This document shows positions 11,937 through 22,262 of a stretch of DNA of 64,000 bases, piece after piece. The first letter of the stretch is position 1; each line of letters opens with the position of its first letter. The stretch is from Alnus glutinosa (taxonomy: Eukaryota > Streptophyta > Magnoliopsida > Fagales > Betulaceae): the NCBI RefSeq assembly GCF_958979055.1, contig NC_084887.1:28602544-28666543 (forward strand). Direction: 5' to 3'. The notes under the pieces were generated by a model. That model saw only the letters and a list, made by a program, of their open reading frames with translations. It did not search any database and was not told the DNA's origin. The translations under genes and the position numbers were made by a program.

Positions 11937-12079
11937 TAAGGTTTTTATTGTAATAAATACACTGGAGTGTAAATATAACTCATCCTCCTCTATCCATTTT
12001 AGAGAGTGTAAAAGCATTCATTTTTTTTTTCTTTTTGTCAAACATCATCAAATAGTTGCCATAAATTGTGATATGCTCG

Positions 12080-12410
12080 GCCGAACATAGAGGCTTGTTT
12101 GTAAAGGTGTTTTGTTTTTACGTGAATTTTGTTTTCGTATAGTAATAAACAGTGGCGGACTCGGCCTTGTAAACAAAATTTGGAGGGGGAAAACTAAAAA
12201 AATAAACAAAATTAACGGTAAAAATTTGGCCCCCATATAGGTCCACCTCTGGTAATAAAAAGTTATTGGTGTAACATAAATTAGAAATAATTTGTATAAA
12301 AAAGTAAAAAAAAAATTTACTATTTTTGTTTGAATAATAATAAAAAGTAATTTATGTTATATAAAAATTTAAAAAAAGTCAAAATGTTTAGAAGTGATTT
12401 TTTTTTTTGA
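12080..12410. repeat. Degraded member of the local long-hairpin MITE family
   Basis: Contains the family blocks TGTTTGAATAATAATAAAAAG and TAATTTATGTTATATAAAAA, as at 2.5, 19.2 and 20.4 kb. Ends are not sharply definable; a GTGGCGGACTC block at 12152-12250 may be a further insertion. Confidence 0.4.
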
Positions 12411-13007
12411 AAAATAAAGATCAAGAAAAAACAAGCCCAGAGAAATCTTCTAGAGATCTATGGGTGTCTCAGTCCACAGGTTTAAATTGTTTCTCTACGA
12501 TATTGTCCAACAAAATAAAAATTAAATTAACGCCGAAAACATGAATGAATGAATCGTGATCCCACAAGCACAAACCCCACAGGCCCAGAACTTATTGGTC
12601 AGACGTTGACAGTCGAGTGCAGAGAGTTGAGAGTACAGCACATATGTACAAGTGGGCCCATGCAAATCCCATACTTATCAAAGAAGTTATCAGGGATGGG
12701 ATTATGCTAGTCACACGTGGCAACATACGAATGGGCCAACAGAGATAAGGCAGGAATCGTTGGATTTCAAATCCTGCCAGTTATTTTCAATCCTGAGTTT
12801 CATTCATTAATGGAAACCAGACATGCATATAGTACTAAGAAGTACCAGACAACGTCTGCCAGACTGCAAACTACCCCTTTCCCAAGGCTTTACAACCTCC
12901 TAATATCTGGGAATTCATACTAAAAGTATAGTCTCTGTCTTCCCTATCGGTAATAAACAACCTTGCCTTCTTTTCATGGCATTCATAATAATTAACTTCA
13001 CCTTTGT

Positions 13008-13043
<36 letters not shown>

Positions 13044-13331
13044 GACTTTTCGTTCTTGTAAGTTAGCTTTTGACTGTCCTCTGGTTGGTTGCTTAGAAAA
13101 CTGATAGAAATGAAATGGATTACAACTTTGGAACCCTTTGTTTGGGTTCTTTTGGTTTCTAGATTGTGAAAATGCTGACTTGGTGTCAGATTCAGTTGCC
13201 ATTTAATGAAGATACAATGTTTGATGATATGCTTTCCTTCTTCTTCTTGTGTTTTTTTTTTTGGGCTTTCTTGGAACTGTTTTCTTTTTATACCCTGACA
13301 CTACTCTGTACTGTTGTTCTTTCAGGTTTAC
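12411..13331 (+). promoter_or_regulatory. RBL9 upstream region with probable 5'UTR intron
   Basis: A CACGTGGC G-box lies at about 12713. A clean 3' splice site (CTTTCAG, ending 13325) sits 6 bases before the RBL9 start codon, so the 5'UTR is probably split by an intron. The upstream noncoding exon is likely within 12720-12960 but cannot be fixed. A run of more than 30 T at 13011-13042 lies in this intron. Confidence 0.5.
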
Positions 13332-16300
13332 ATGGCTGTGGTTCCGATATGCAACAAAATGCCTTATAAAGACCAAAGTGACATGTGCAGTAGATGGAAT
13401 ATCTCATATCCTACTACTGATTCCTTGACAAGAACTAAGACAAGAGAAGGGAATGCACTTAGACGATTGCTTTCTTATGGAGGTTCTTTGTCATTCAGGA
13501 GCATGACTGAAGCGTGTCTTATAGAAAGCCATCTAAGATCCATTTCAGACAATGATTCACATAGAGAAACAATTTCCTCGGTTTGTTATGCATCAGAGTC
13601 CAGTAATAGTGAGAAGCAGCTGAGATCATTGGACTCTTATTTTGGAAAACTCCAAGATGCTGCTAATCTGTCTCCTTCAGATACTTCAAGCAAGACAGAG
13701 CAGCTGAGATCATTAGACTCTTATTTTGGAAAACTCCAAGATGATGCAAATCTGTCTCCTTCAGATGCTTCAAACAAGACAAAGCAGCTATATGGTAGAC
13801 GTGATGAATTCAGATCAAAGAAGTGGTTGGATTCTCTCAACACCTATCTTGGCAAACTTAATACAGGTGAGTAAGTTGGTTTTAACAAAGAATGACCATG
13901 CATCAGTTAGTGAACTAAAAACTATTAATGCTTATAATCTACACGTCTTTGACATATTGAGAATGATGATAAGCAGTTTTAGTAGATATATGATAGTTTC
14001 ATCTGATTCTACCATTAGTTTTTTTTTGAACACCTCCCTTTGGACTCCATTAGTCTTTTACACACGTTGTGCTGCATGATTGGAAAAAGAGAAGAATGAA
14101 GAAATTGATGAGATGCCAAACTTCACCATTACTGAACCTCAAATTTACTGTGGGTTGTGACTCAAATTTAGCACACCATTAAGCCCAATTTTTGGCGAAG
14201 ACTGAGTTATAATATAATCTCTTTCTGAAGTATCTGTATGGAACCTTAACTTCAGCTTGCTAGTGTCTGCTATGCTCTTTCATAAATGCATAAACCTTCT
14301 CAAGCGGTTTCCTCTGTCTTATTTCTTCTCAGGACAGCCCCTAAATCTCCCAATACACTCATCAAGCCTTCTATACTATTTTCACTCATTCACGAGCATT
14401 CTCATTTCCTAGACTAACTTACAAAAATGTGATTTTCTGGATTCCTAATATTTTTATAACCCTACTGGTTTTATCACTTAGTCTAAGACAATTACAAACT
14501 TAAAATTCTGATGACCACACCAAAACTGAGTGGTCTATTTATCTGTTACAAAAGCAATTGAAGAATTTAAACGTAGTAGAATTTGTAGCATTCTGGAGGA
14601 ATAGAAGGAGGACTTGTGATGCAATAAATTATAATACTATGATTAGAACCAACCACAATGCTTTTTCTTCTTATGAGTGGGATCAGTGCTTAATTCTATC
14701 TATCTTTACATGTAGATTGTGGGTAGTTGTTTCCATCAAGAAAACTGATCTTATATCTTTTCTCTTTCTTTCAGATGCAAAATCCCAAAATTATGAGTCA
14801 TCTACTTTCGTTGAGGATACTGACAAAGGCAGTCGAATAGGAAAACCAGTCTCTATCAGTGAAAATTCCAAAAGAGGTAACGAGGAGGAATGGAAGAGTT
14901 ACAAGGAAGTAAGAAATAGAGATGGTGGTAGTGCTCCGGAAAGTTCTCAAGATTTACGGCTGCAGTATGATGAAACATCCAATTTGTACTTAATGTAAAG
15001 CCCTGCTCCAAGATACAGTGTGAATTTTCTTGCTGTTATTTTCACTTCATGTTTTGTAATAATGGCTGGGAGTACGAAAATTCTCTGATGCTTCTTTAAT
15101 CTTTGCCTTGGATGCAGAGGTGCATTGGTTTCTATAAACATTGCAGTTTTTCTGTTTGAGATGGCAAGTCCGATAAGGAACTCTGACTTAGAGCTCTTCT
15201 CTCTCCCCTTATTATATGGAGCAAAAGTAAATCATTTGATCTTGGTTGGAGAATGGTGGAGGCTGGTGACACCAATGTTTCTGGTACAAGATTGATGATT
15301 GGGTTCGTCTTTCCATTCTATAGCTGTTCAGCATTTTTTTTATTTAGCAGTTTAAATATCACTTTTCAACATTCCTCTTGATAGTTTAGAGAAATTCTAG
15401 ATACTAAAATTTTATTCAACATTCATCCAACAAAGTTGATGTGATACTCCCAACTTACCCTTCAATTAATTATTGTTAAATAAAAAAAGATCAAATGGTT
15501 GATTTAGAGTGTCGCGTAAATATTGTTGGACAATTATAGGATAACAATACAGTATCTAACACTATTTGTTCGGAGAAATGCTAGATACATAGATACATTA
15601 TAGGGTCATAGGTGATAGGTGTCATTACCACATTTTGAGGGATATGAGCTTGTTTGGTAAAACTTTTTAGAGGGTATCTTTTGCGTTTTGGTCGTGATGT
15701 AACATAAAAGTTAAAGTAATTTTGAGTATTTTGTGTGTTTGAGTTGTTTGTTAATACTTTTGTTTTTTTGCTAAAAAGTAAAAAGCTATCCTAACAATTG
15801 TTTCCACTCTCTCTCCATATTATTGGAAGACACAAGTACTCCATCCTTTTCACCTCTCAAAATGTTGTTTTATGTGCAGCACTCAGGACTTCTTCACATG
15901 TCTCTTGGCTGTTGGGGGCTCCTTACATTTGGGCCTCCAGTTTGCCGAGGCTATGGTTCGTTTACATTTTTCTTGATCTATATACTTGGAGGAATTTCTG
16001 GCAACTTGACGAGCTTTCTTCACACACCAGAGCTGACTGTTGGTGGGACAGTAAGAGCTTTGCAACTTCTTTCCTCTCTTTCAATGACTCCATAATGCTT
16101 TAGTTCTATTTCCTTCATGGGAGATCATATGAAGGATCACATGCTACTGATGTCATAATATCTCTAAACCTGCAATTTTCCATGAGGTTGCCTATGTTGC
16201 ATGTGATCAATTTCCCTTGGTCATTCTATGTGATTCTTATCATTTTTGTTTTCACCTTTCTATATTTAACAAAGTCCATTACACACACACACATATATAT

Positions 16301-16789
16301 AGGGGCCAGTGTTTGCCATAATAGGAGCTTGGCTGGTTTATCAACTCCAAAACAAAGATGTAACTGCAAAAGATGCTTCAGAAAGTATTTTCCAGAAGGG
16401 GATGATCATTACTGCTCTTGGCTTCATATTAAGCCAGTTTGGTCCAATTGATGATTGGTAAGATTTGTACCACTTGAAATTTTCTAGGCTATTTTAAAGA
16501 ATAATAAAAAATAAAAAAACTTTGATGGGTTTTGAAATATGAAATCCCTTGGTGTAGGACACATTTTGGAGCAGCTTTTACTGGTATAGCGTATGGCCTT
16601 TTCACATGCCCAACGCTTCAGTTGGATGATGCAGCTTCCAGAAGTGGTCAAGAAGAAGGAATCACACTTGTTAGACGATACTCTGATCCTTGTAAATCAC
16701 TTCTTTTCTTCACCATTTTCATTCTTGTTTTAAGCTCTTTACTTTTCTTTATTGAACCTCCTCTGAACGTCCTGGCGAGTGGCATCTGA
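13332..16789 (+). CDS. RBL9: RBL9-like chloroplast rhomboid protein
   Basis: Rhomboid-family intramembrane protein, predicted for a plastid membrane. Coding exons: 13332-13866, 14775-14994, 15118-15283, 15880-16050, 16303-16457, 16558-16789; all junctions are GT-AG and the frame closes to 492 aa. Residues 1-250 are a soluble N-terminal region (start MAVVPICNKMPYKDQ) with a tandem repeat QLRSLDSYFGKLQD at about 96-150. The membrane core begins at GALVSINIAV (about 253). The family EWWR motif is at 297-300, HSGLLHM at 308-314, and the His of the catalytic pair is kept (DDWTHFGAAFTG, H418). The G-x-S-G catalytic motif reads GGTG (362-365), Thr instead of Ser, so it may be a pseudoprotease. Start chosen because it follows directly after a splice acceptor and opens the conserved N-terminus. 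I recognise it as the Arabidopsis RBL9 (At5g38510) type. Confidence 0.9.
15350..15790. other. RBL9 intron 3: MITE-like insertions
   Basis: The ~600-bp intron contains two copies of GAGAAATKCTAGATAC (about 15388 and 15573) and AT-rich text resembling other small transposons in the window. No ORF of interest. Confidence 0.3.
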
Positions 16790-16824
16790 CAGTTTTTGCA
16801 TAGAAATGTGGAAATACGACGCAA

Positions 16825-16828
<4 letters not shown>

Positions 16829-16884
<56 letters not shown>
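16829..16884. repeat. (TA)n microsatellite in RBL9 3'UTR
   Basis: About 28 TA units starting 40 bases after the RBL9 stop. A possible polyadenylation signal AATAAA follows at about 16937. Confidence 0.9.
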
Positions 16885-16887
<3 letters not shown>

Positions 16888-16989
16888 TTTCTAATCTCTT
16901 GTATCATGTAAGGGGCCATTCTTACTTCTTAGTCGGAAATAAAGACAAGTATATATATCTGTATATTTACATGAAGAATAAAGGTCTTT

Positions 16990-17589
16990 TCCTTTTTTCA
17001 TTTCTTCCCTGTTTTTGGAAGTGCTGTTAAATTTCATTATGGACTCTGTCACAACATTCACTGATTAAGTGATTAATTAAGTTTTGGGAATAAGTGACAA
17101 TTTAAAAGTTTCAAACCTCTTGACAAATTTGGAATAAGTCATGAGGTTCCTCACCTATGACCTATCTTCAATAGCCGAGTTGACTGCCATTTCACAAATT
17201 TGGCAGGTTCATTGGCCAGGCCAATTAGGCGGCCGTCTAAAGTCTCAATTAGTAATAACATAATTAATTTTTGTTTAACAAAAGAAATATTTTAAGGCTC
17301 CAATTATGGTTAAATGGTTAGTCAATGCTTTTAGTTAAGACTCAATTATGGTAAAAAAAAAATCAAAAAATCAAAAAATCAAAAAATTGAATTCCAAGAT
17401 ATTGAGATTTAGAGGGAAAGAAAGGGAAAAAATAAAAATAAAAATGAAAAGCTACATTAATGGCACCCTAAAGCTGTAAGTAATTTTGCATAAACGTAAA
17501 ATTAACATATTGACTAAATTCGTTTATTAAATCCATAGAACCACACGTAGGTTTCACATATTCAATGTTTGGTTTCATTCACTTGCACA
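16990..17589. other. Gene-free spacer downstream of RBL9
   Basis: AT-rich; no gene. The text at 17490-17580 and 17700-17760 resembles 38740-38900 (CCATTAAATCTATAAAATCACA... / GTTTCA...), indicating an unclassified repeat split by the SINE. Confidence 0.4.
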
Positions 17590-17695
17590 TCTCCAAGGGG
17601 TAGCTCAATCAGCTGAAGACTACGCCTCATGAAGCGGAGATTACTAGTTTGAATCCTCCTTCTTCTTTTTGTGTGGACATGTCAAAAAAAAAAAA
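17590..17695 (+). mobile_element. tRNA-derived SINE
   Basis: Short retroposon. GGGGTAGCTCAATCAGCTGA is a pol III A-box (tRNA-like) and AGTTTGAATCCTCC a degenerate B-box, about 50 bases apart. It then has a pyrimidine-rich stretch, a short body and an A12 tail (17684-17695). Target-site duplication not convincing. A real tRNA is excluded because no acceptor stem or cloverleaf pairs up. Confidence 0.6.
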
Positions 17696-18417
17696 CGTGA
17701 ATTCCGCATATTTAATGGTGAATTTGTAAAAAATGTGTAAGAGAATGACACCAAATATGTCAGAAACCAAATGTTCAACAGTAGAGACAAATTCTACAAA
17801 TTGTTTGAAAAAAATTAAGAGGAATAAGCAATAAAAATAATTTTTAAATAAAAATTATAAACAGAAAATTAATATTAATATTGTTTAAATATTACAAAAG
17901 TCTTTACTTAAGCACTAGCAGCAGATTCACAATCATTTTCCCTACTTTAAAAAAAATTTAGAGAATCAAACCACTTTTTCTTTCCTTATACAAATACACT
18001 CCACAATAAAAGTTTTAATTTTTTTTATTCTTTTCTTTCTCTCTCTCTCTCTCTCTCTCTCTCGTTTCTCCGTCTTCCTTTCAACGCAAGATGCTGAAGT
18101 AAAACCCAGCACACAGATGCAGAATCCAGGCATGGTGGCTGAGCAAGTAGATTCTACAATCCCTCTCCACTTTGGCACCCCACATTCCAAAACCGAACTG
18201 ATACTTCTCACAAATTTACTAGAAACCTATACCCATTTTTGGAGATCCACCAGAATCCAGAGAAAATCCAAGCTGATTGTGTAAAAGCTTCCATATCTCT
18301 TTGAAACTATAAATATTCTCCGATCGTTTTTTTTTTTTTTTTTTTTTTTTTTTCCTTTTTGCAAGATACCCAGAAAACCCAGTTGGATTTTCCTTTGAAA
18401 ACTCGATCTTTTACGCC

Positions 18418-18775
18418 ATGATTTGCTCCTTGAAACAATCTGTCATGACGACGATTAATGGGTCCGATTTGTTCCTCCGAAAGAGATTGCCGGCGGCGTC
18501 GATTAGGCTATCCTCGCTGCTTTTACCGGCTCTGCATAAACAGGAGCGACTGACCCTATTAGTTTCGAAGCCTTTGCACCTGTCATCAGTTGAGAATCTG
18601 AGTTTGAAAGCTCGGAGACATTCGATCAAGTGCGACTGTGCAAGGCCTATGAGGCGGCTGACCAATCGAAGCCGGTGGAGCCGGAGATGGACCTAAGCGA
18701 TATTGGCCAGTGGCGAGGAACTCGTGATCGCCAGTGGTGGAAGGAGTCATTGGGAGCTGCGAGAGGAGAGAGAGA
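18418..18775 (+). pseudogene. Broken first exon of a plastid-targeted-like protein
   Basis: An ATG opens MICSLKQSVMTTINGSDLF followed by an R/S/L-rich, acid-poor stretch (RLPAASIRLSSLLLPAL, KARRHSIKCDCARP) that looks like a chloroplast transit peptide. After CDCARP the frame stops within 20 codons. Reading one frame over continues as YEAADQSKPVEPEMDLSDIGQWRG, so a single-base deletion near 18648 probably broke it. The sequence then ends in a (GA)n tract and repeat DNA with no further exons. A (CT)n-rich leader precedes it (18035-18063). I do not recognise the parent gene; it could also be a very short live gene, less likely. Confidence 0.45.
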
Positions 18776-18777
18776 GA

Positions 18778-19199
18778 GAGGCATTTTTTTATCATTATAT
18801 TAAGTATTGGGTAGCTACAGTGCTACTACTGTACCCGATGTATTGGGTAGTACTGTAGCTATTCAAGCATGTAGTACTGTAGCTATTCAAGCATGGAGCC
18901 TAAAATAGGGTAACTGCTGTAGCTTTTTTTTTGTAATTTTTTTTTAATTTTTCTTATTTTAAGGAATAGAACGAGTATCTGTTATTAGTGCTCTTTTAGT
19001 TTATCACCTTTGGAGCCCGCCTTGAATTCTTAGGAAGTGGAGATGTTCTGTTGAATGCCCTAGCCAGCCAAAAACAGACTAGGACGGAGAGTTGGGCTTC
19101 AAGATTAGGATTGGGACAAGATATGGTTTACCTTACTTTATTGAGGATCCATGCATGTGCAACATGCGTCCTAAAAGCGCATCACTGACAAGACGCGAG
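18778..19199. other. Repeat-rich spacer with 24-bp perfect tandem duplication
   Basis: TAGTACTGTAGCTATTCAAG (+CATG) occurs twice in a row at 18848-18871 and 18872-18895. Surrounding text (GTATTGGGTAGCTACAGTGC, CTGCTGTAGC) looks like a small non-autonomous DNA transposon. No gene. Confidence 0.5.
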
Positions 19200-19352
19200 G
19201 GTGTTTGGTAACAATCACTTCGGGTGTGCGCGGTAAATGGTTGTCTTGTGAAATTTTTGTTTGAATAGTAATAAGAAGTGATTAATATGATATAATGTAT
19301 AAAAAAGTTTGGTATTGTTTTATAAAAAGTAAAAAAAGTTTTTTTTTGTAGT

Positions 19353-19390
<38 letters not shown>

Positions 19391-20627
19391 TATTATTATT
19401 ATAGATACATGAACAAAAATTACAACAGGAAAGAAAAAACACAAGGGTTGGGCAACTCAAAATTTAACTTAAAAACGAAAGTACGCGATAGTAATGCTCG
19501 CGAAGATACGGGCCATTTGGTTTGAGGTACGGATGCCACAAAACCGGGATCGCCAGTGGAGGTGATATGTGATGTATATTGAGTCCCAATGACCTAAACA
19601 CCAAAACATGGGTAAACAAGGAGAAGTTGCAACAGAAAAGCTAAAAAACAAACACATAAATAAAAGATATAGAAGCAACAAGTAAACCCAAAATACACCA
19701 TCGATGGCGGCCAATCCACCTTCGGAGATCGGCAAAAGCAGAGGAAGTTGGTGGAGAGCAGCAAAACCAGCATCAACGTGACCTAGCGTTGGCACGTGAG
19801 GAGCACACTCCAGTGAATGATGGTTCGATGATGAAGACGCTACCGATGGATCAAAGCTGAAGGACTATGGAACCTGACGGATTGGAGGTTTGGATGGAAA
19901 ATGCCTAATGAAGTTAGTAGATCTGAGTTGGAAACACTCAGATCTAAAAACTTCAAGATATCAAAGGAACTATGGCTTAGAGCAGAAGGAGGAGGGAGAA
20001 ACCGATCCAGCAAGAGAGAAGCAGTCACCGATGATGTAACTGGTGGATAGATTCTCTGAAGTTAGAGAACCCTCTAGTCGGAGCAGAAAGCTTGTTGGTT
20101 GGTTGGTTCGAGAGAAAACTCTCAAGGTTTTTGGTTGGTTGGTTGTTTGGGCGGAAAGAGGAGAAAGTGGGGAGAATAGTAGTGTTACAAGGAAGGGGGA
20201 AGGGAAGCTTTTGGCTTCTCTTCCATGTCGGTTTACAGAGAAAAAATATCACAAAGAGGAGAGAGAACGGAGCTTTTCCATGGGGAAGGGGTTGATAATT
20301 CTTTTTAATTTTAATTAAATAGTTTTTTTATTTGAATAATAAAAAAAAAAATGATTGATGTGATATAAAAAGTGAAAAAAGGTTAGAATGTTTTGGATTT
20401 GATTTTTTCGAGAGAAGTGAAAACAACCAGCTTCAAAACATTGTAACTTTTTCACTTTTTATATCACATAAATAATTTTTTATTACTATTCAAATAAAAC
20501 AAAATCCACTATAATACAATTTTATTTTTTTTCACTTTTCCATACAAATTCTTTCTATTTTATATCATATCAATCACTTTTTACTACTAAAAAAAAAATC
20601 AACTCAACAATCTTTACCAAACACCCC
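19200..20627. repeat. Long-hairpin MITE interrupted by an insertion
   Basis: Left end GGTGTTTGGTAACAATC and right end (TCTTTACCAAACACC) are inverted repeats. If 19357-20318 is removed, the remaining ~470 bp folds almost end to end: ATTTGAATAATA...GATGTGATATAAAAAGTG (20330-20385) pairs with CACTTTTTATATCACATAAA...TATTCAAATAA (20452-20497), and the outer left arm (19200-19356) pairs with 20500-20627. Same family as 2433-2742 and 12080-12410. Confidence 0.6.
19357..20318 (-). mobile_element. Poly(A)-tailed insertion of unknown type
   Basis: About 960 bp inserted into the MITE. Read on the minus strand it starts near a C/T-rich leader (CCCCTTCCCCATGG), is relatively GC-rich, and ends in ATAATAATAATA followed by more than 30 A (19357-19388 as T on the plus strand), as a reverse-transcribed insertion would. 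Small ORFs show no known domain. It may be an internally deleted LINE or a retroposed transcript. Confidence 0.45.
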
Positions 20628-20639
20628 ACCCCACTGATG

Positions 20640-21143
20640 CCATAGCCGTACCCATTGCTAAAAAGACAAGCATCATTGTCTTGCCTTAAAGCACTTGAGA
20701 CATGTTACATGTACATCTTTTATATATCTCTTTTTTAAATCAATCATTGAATCTGTAAGATCTATGGGTTCTTGTAGGTCCTAAAAATTCAATAATTAAT
20801 TTAGAAAAGAGATGTACAATAACTATACAAGAATCATTTCTCAAATATTAAATAGAACTGATCCTTACATGCGGTTAATTACGTCACTTAATCTGTAATT
20901 CAACTAAGTTTTTGTCTCCCGTACGCGCCTCTAAATATGTGATATGGATGATGACCCCTCCACCGCTCCACGTTTTACTACACACTTCCAAATACACACA
21001 CCTGTATTTGTTTTGAAGTACTCAACAAAAAGAAACCACCCAAGCAATTAAGCAAATCCTTTCTTTCATCAACTTCAAAAACCACCCGTGTCTTTCTGTC
21101 GGTCTGTCTGTATGTTTGACAGAAGTGGAGCTTGAGCATAACA
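20640..21143 (+). promoter_or_regulatory. Upstream region of the AWPM-19-like gene
   Basis: Contains TTACGTCA (20879-20886), an ACGT-core element of the kind bound by ABA/stress bZIP factors, and CCACGTTTT at about 20969. AWPM-19 genes are known to be ABA- and desiccation-induced, so ABRE-like sites fit, but function is inferred only. Confidence 0.35.
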
Positions 21144-21947
21144 ATGGCTGTTGGAAGGCGTGGCAGAGACCTAATCGGTCCTCTTTTGGTGACCAACTTG
21201 GTGGCGTATCTTATCGTTCTTGGACTGGCTGGATGGTCCCTTGACAAATACATCAATGGTGAACAGAATCACCCCCGTATGCCCTCTCTCTCTCTAGTTA
21301 CCTGGGTATCTCTTAAGTGTTTTTTCATATGATACTTTCGATTACGTCTTTACAGATTTGGGTGGGAACCCATCAACAAGCTTTATGTTGATCTTCGCTT
21401 TGATGGCTGGTGTGGTTGGTGTTTGTTCTGTGCTGTCTGGGCAAGTGCATCTTCGGGCTTGGCGGAGTGATAGTTTGGTTGGGGCAAGCTCTTTAGCAGT
21501 TATCTCCTGGGCTATTACTGCTATAGCTTTTGGGTATTCCACACAATCACCTCTCTCTAATTAATCCCAACATTCAGTTTAAATTCATTCCAATCATGTT
21601 CTGACTTAAGTTTTGGTTTGGATATCTTGGCAGTCTAGCGTGCAAGGAAATCATTTTGGGAGGACATAGAGGAAAACGCTTGGTAAGAGTTCTCAAGTAA
21701 ATTGCTTGGACATTTAGGCCTTCAATCAAACTATATTCTAACCTAATAATAACCTGATAATTTGCAGCGGACATTGGAGACCTTCATATTCATATCACTA
21801 ATGAGTCAGTTGCTGTATGTGGGGATTCTCCATGCTGGGGTGTTTGACGGCAGATATGGACCAGGTTATCGGAGCTATGGCGCTGACGATGCTGGCGGCG
21901 TTGCCATGGGTCACGAACCCCAGACGACCGACACTTCTGTAGTATGA
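21144..21947 (+). CDS. AWPM-19/PM19-like plasma-membrane protein
   Basis: Four-pass membrane protein of the AWPM-19 family (179 aa, normal length). Exons 21144-21276, 21356-21533, 21634-21682, 21768-21947, all GT-AG. Hydrophobic segments: LLVTNLVAYLIVLGLAGW (about 14-31), SFMLIFALMAGVVGVCSVL (about 52-70), a segment around LAVISWAITAIAFG (about 90-103) and TFIFISLMSQLLYVGILHAG (about 124-143). Family signatures seen: GLAGWSLDKYI, HLRAWRSDS, GLACKEI, GGHRGKRLRTLE and RYGPGYR. Members accumulate in the plasma membrane during ABA response, cold and seed maturation; the rice member OsPM1 is reported as an ABA importer. Stands alone between repeat DNA and the RCC1 gene. Family certain; transport role is by homology. 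Confidence 0.95.
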
Positions 21948-22262
21948 AACATCTCACACGCATGTTCTATCACTGTTCATAGATGAAACTTGCAAACGTG
22001 TTTCTTTTAGCTTTTCCAAACGCTCTCCCATCATCTTAGGTGTAATGGAAGTGACGCAGCCACGCCTACCAAAACGCCTTCCAGAAGATGCGAACAATAT
22101 ATAATAAAGCAAACGGCGGCAATCCTACAAACAATTACCACTAAATCCAAACCAACAAGCCCAGCAATACATTTAGATGGATTATTTATAGAATCTGATC
22201 ACCCGCCTGCTCATCGATCAAATTGTTCTTTCTATGTGGGTTTGTTGATCTTAAGTTGCAAG

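Noticed and set aside
17590..17695. Functional tRNA gene
   Set aside because: Only the A- and B-boxes are tRNA-like; stems do not pair and a poly(A) tail follows.
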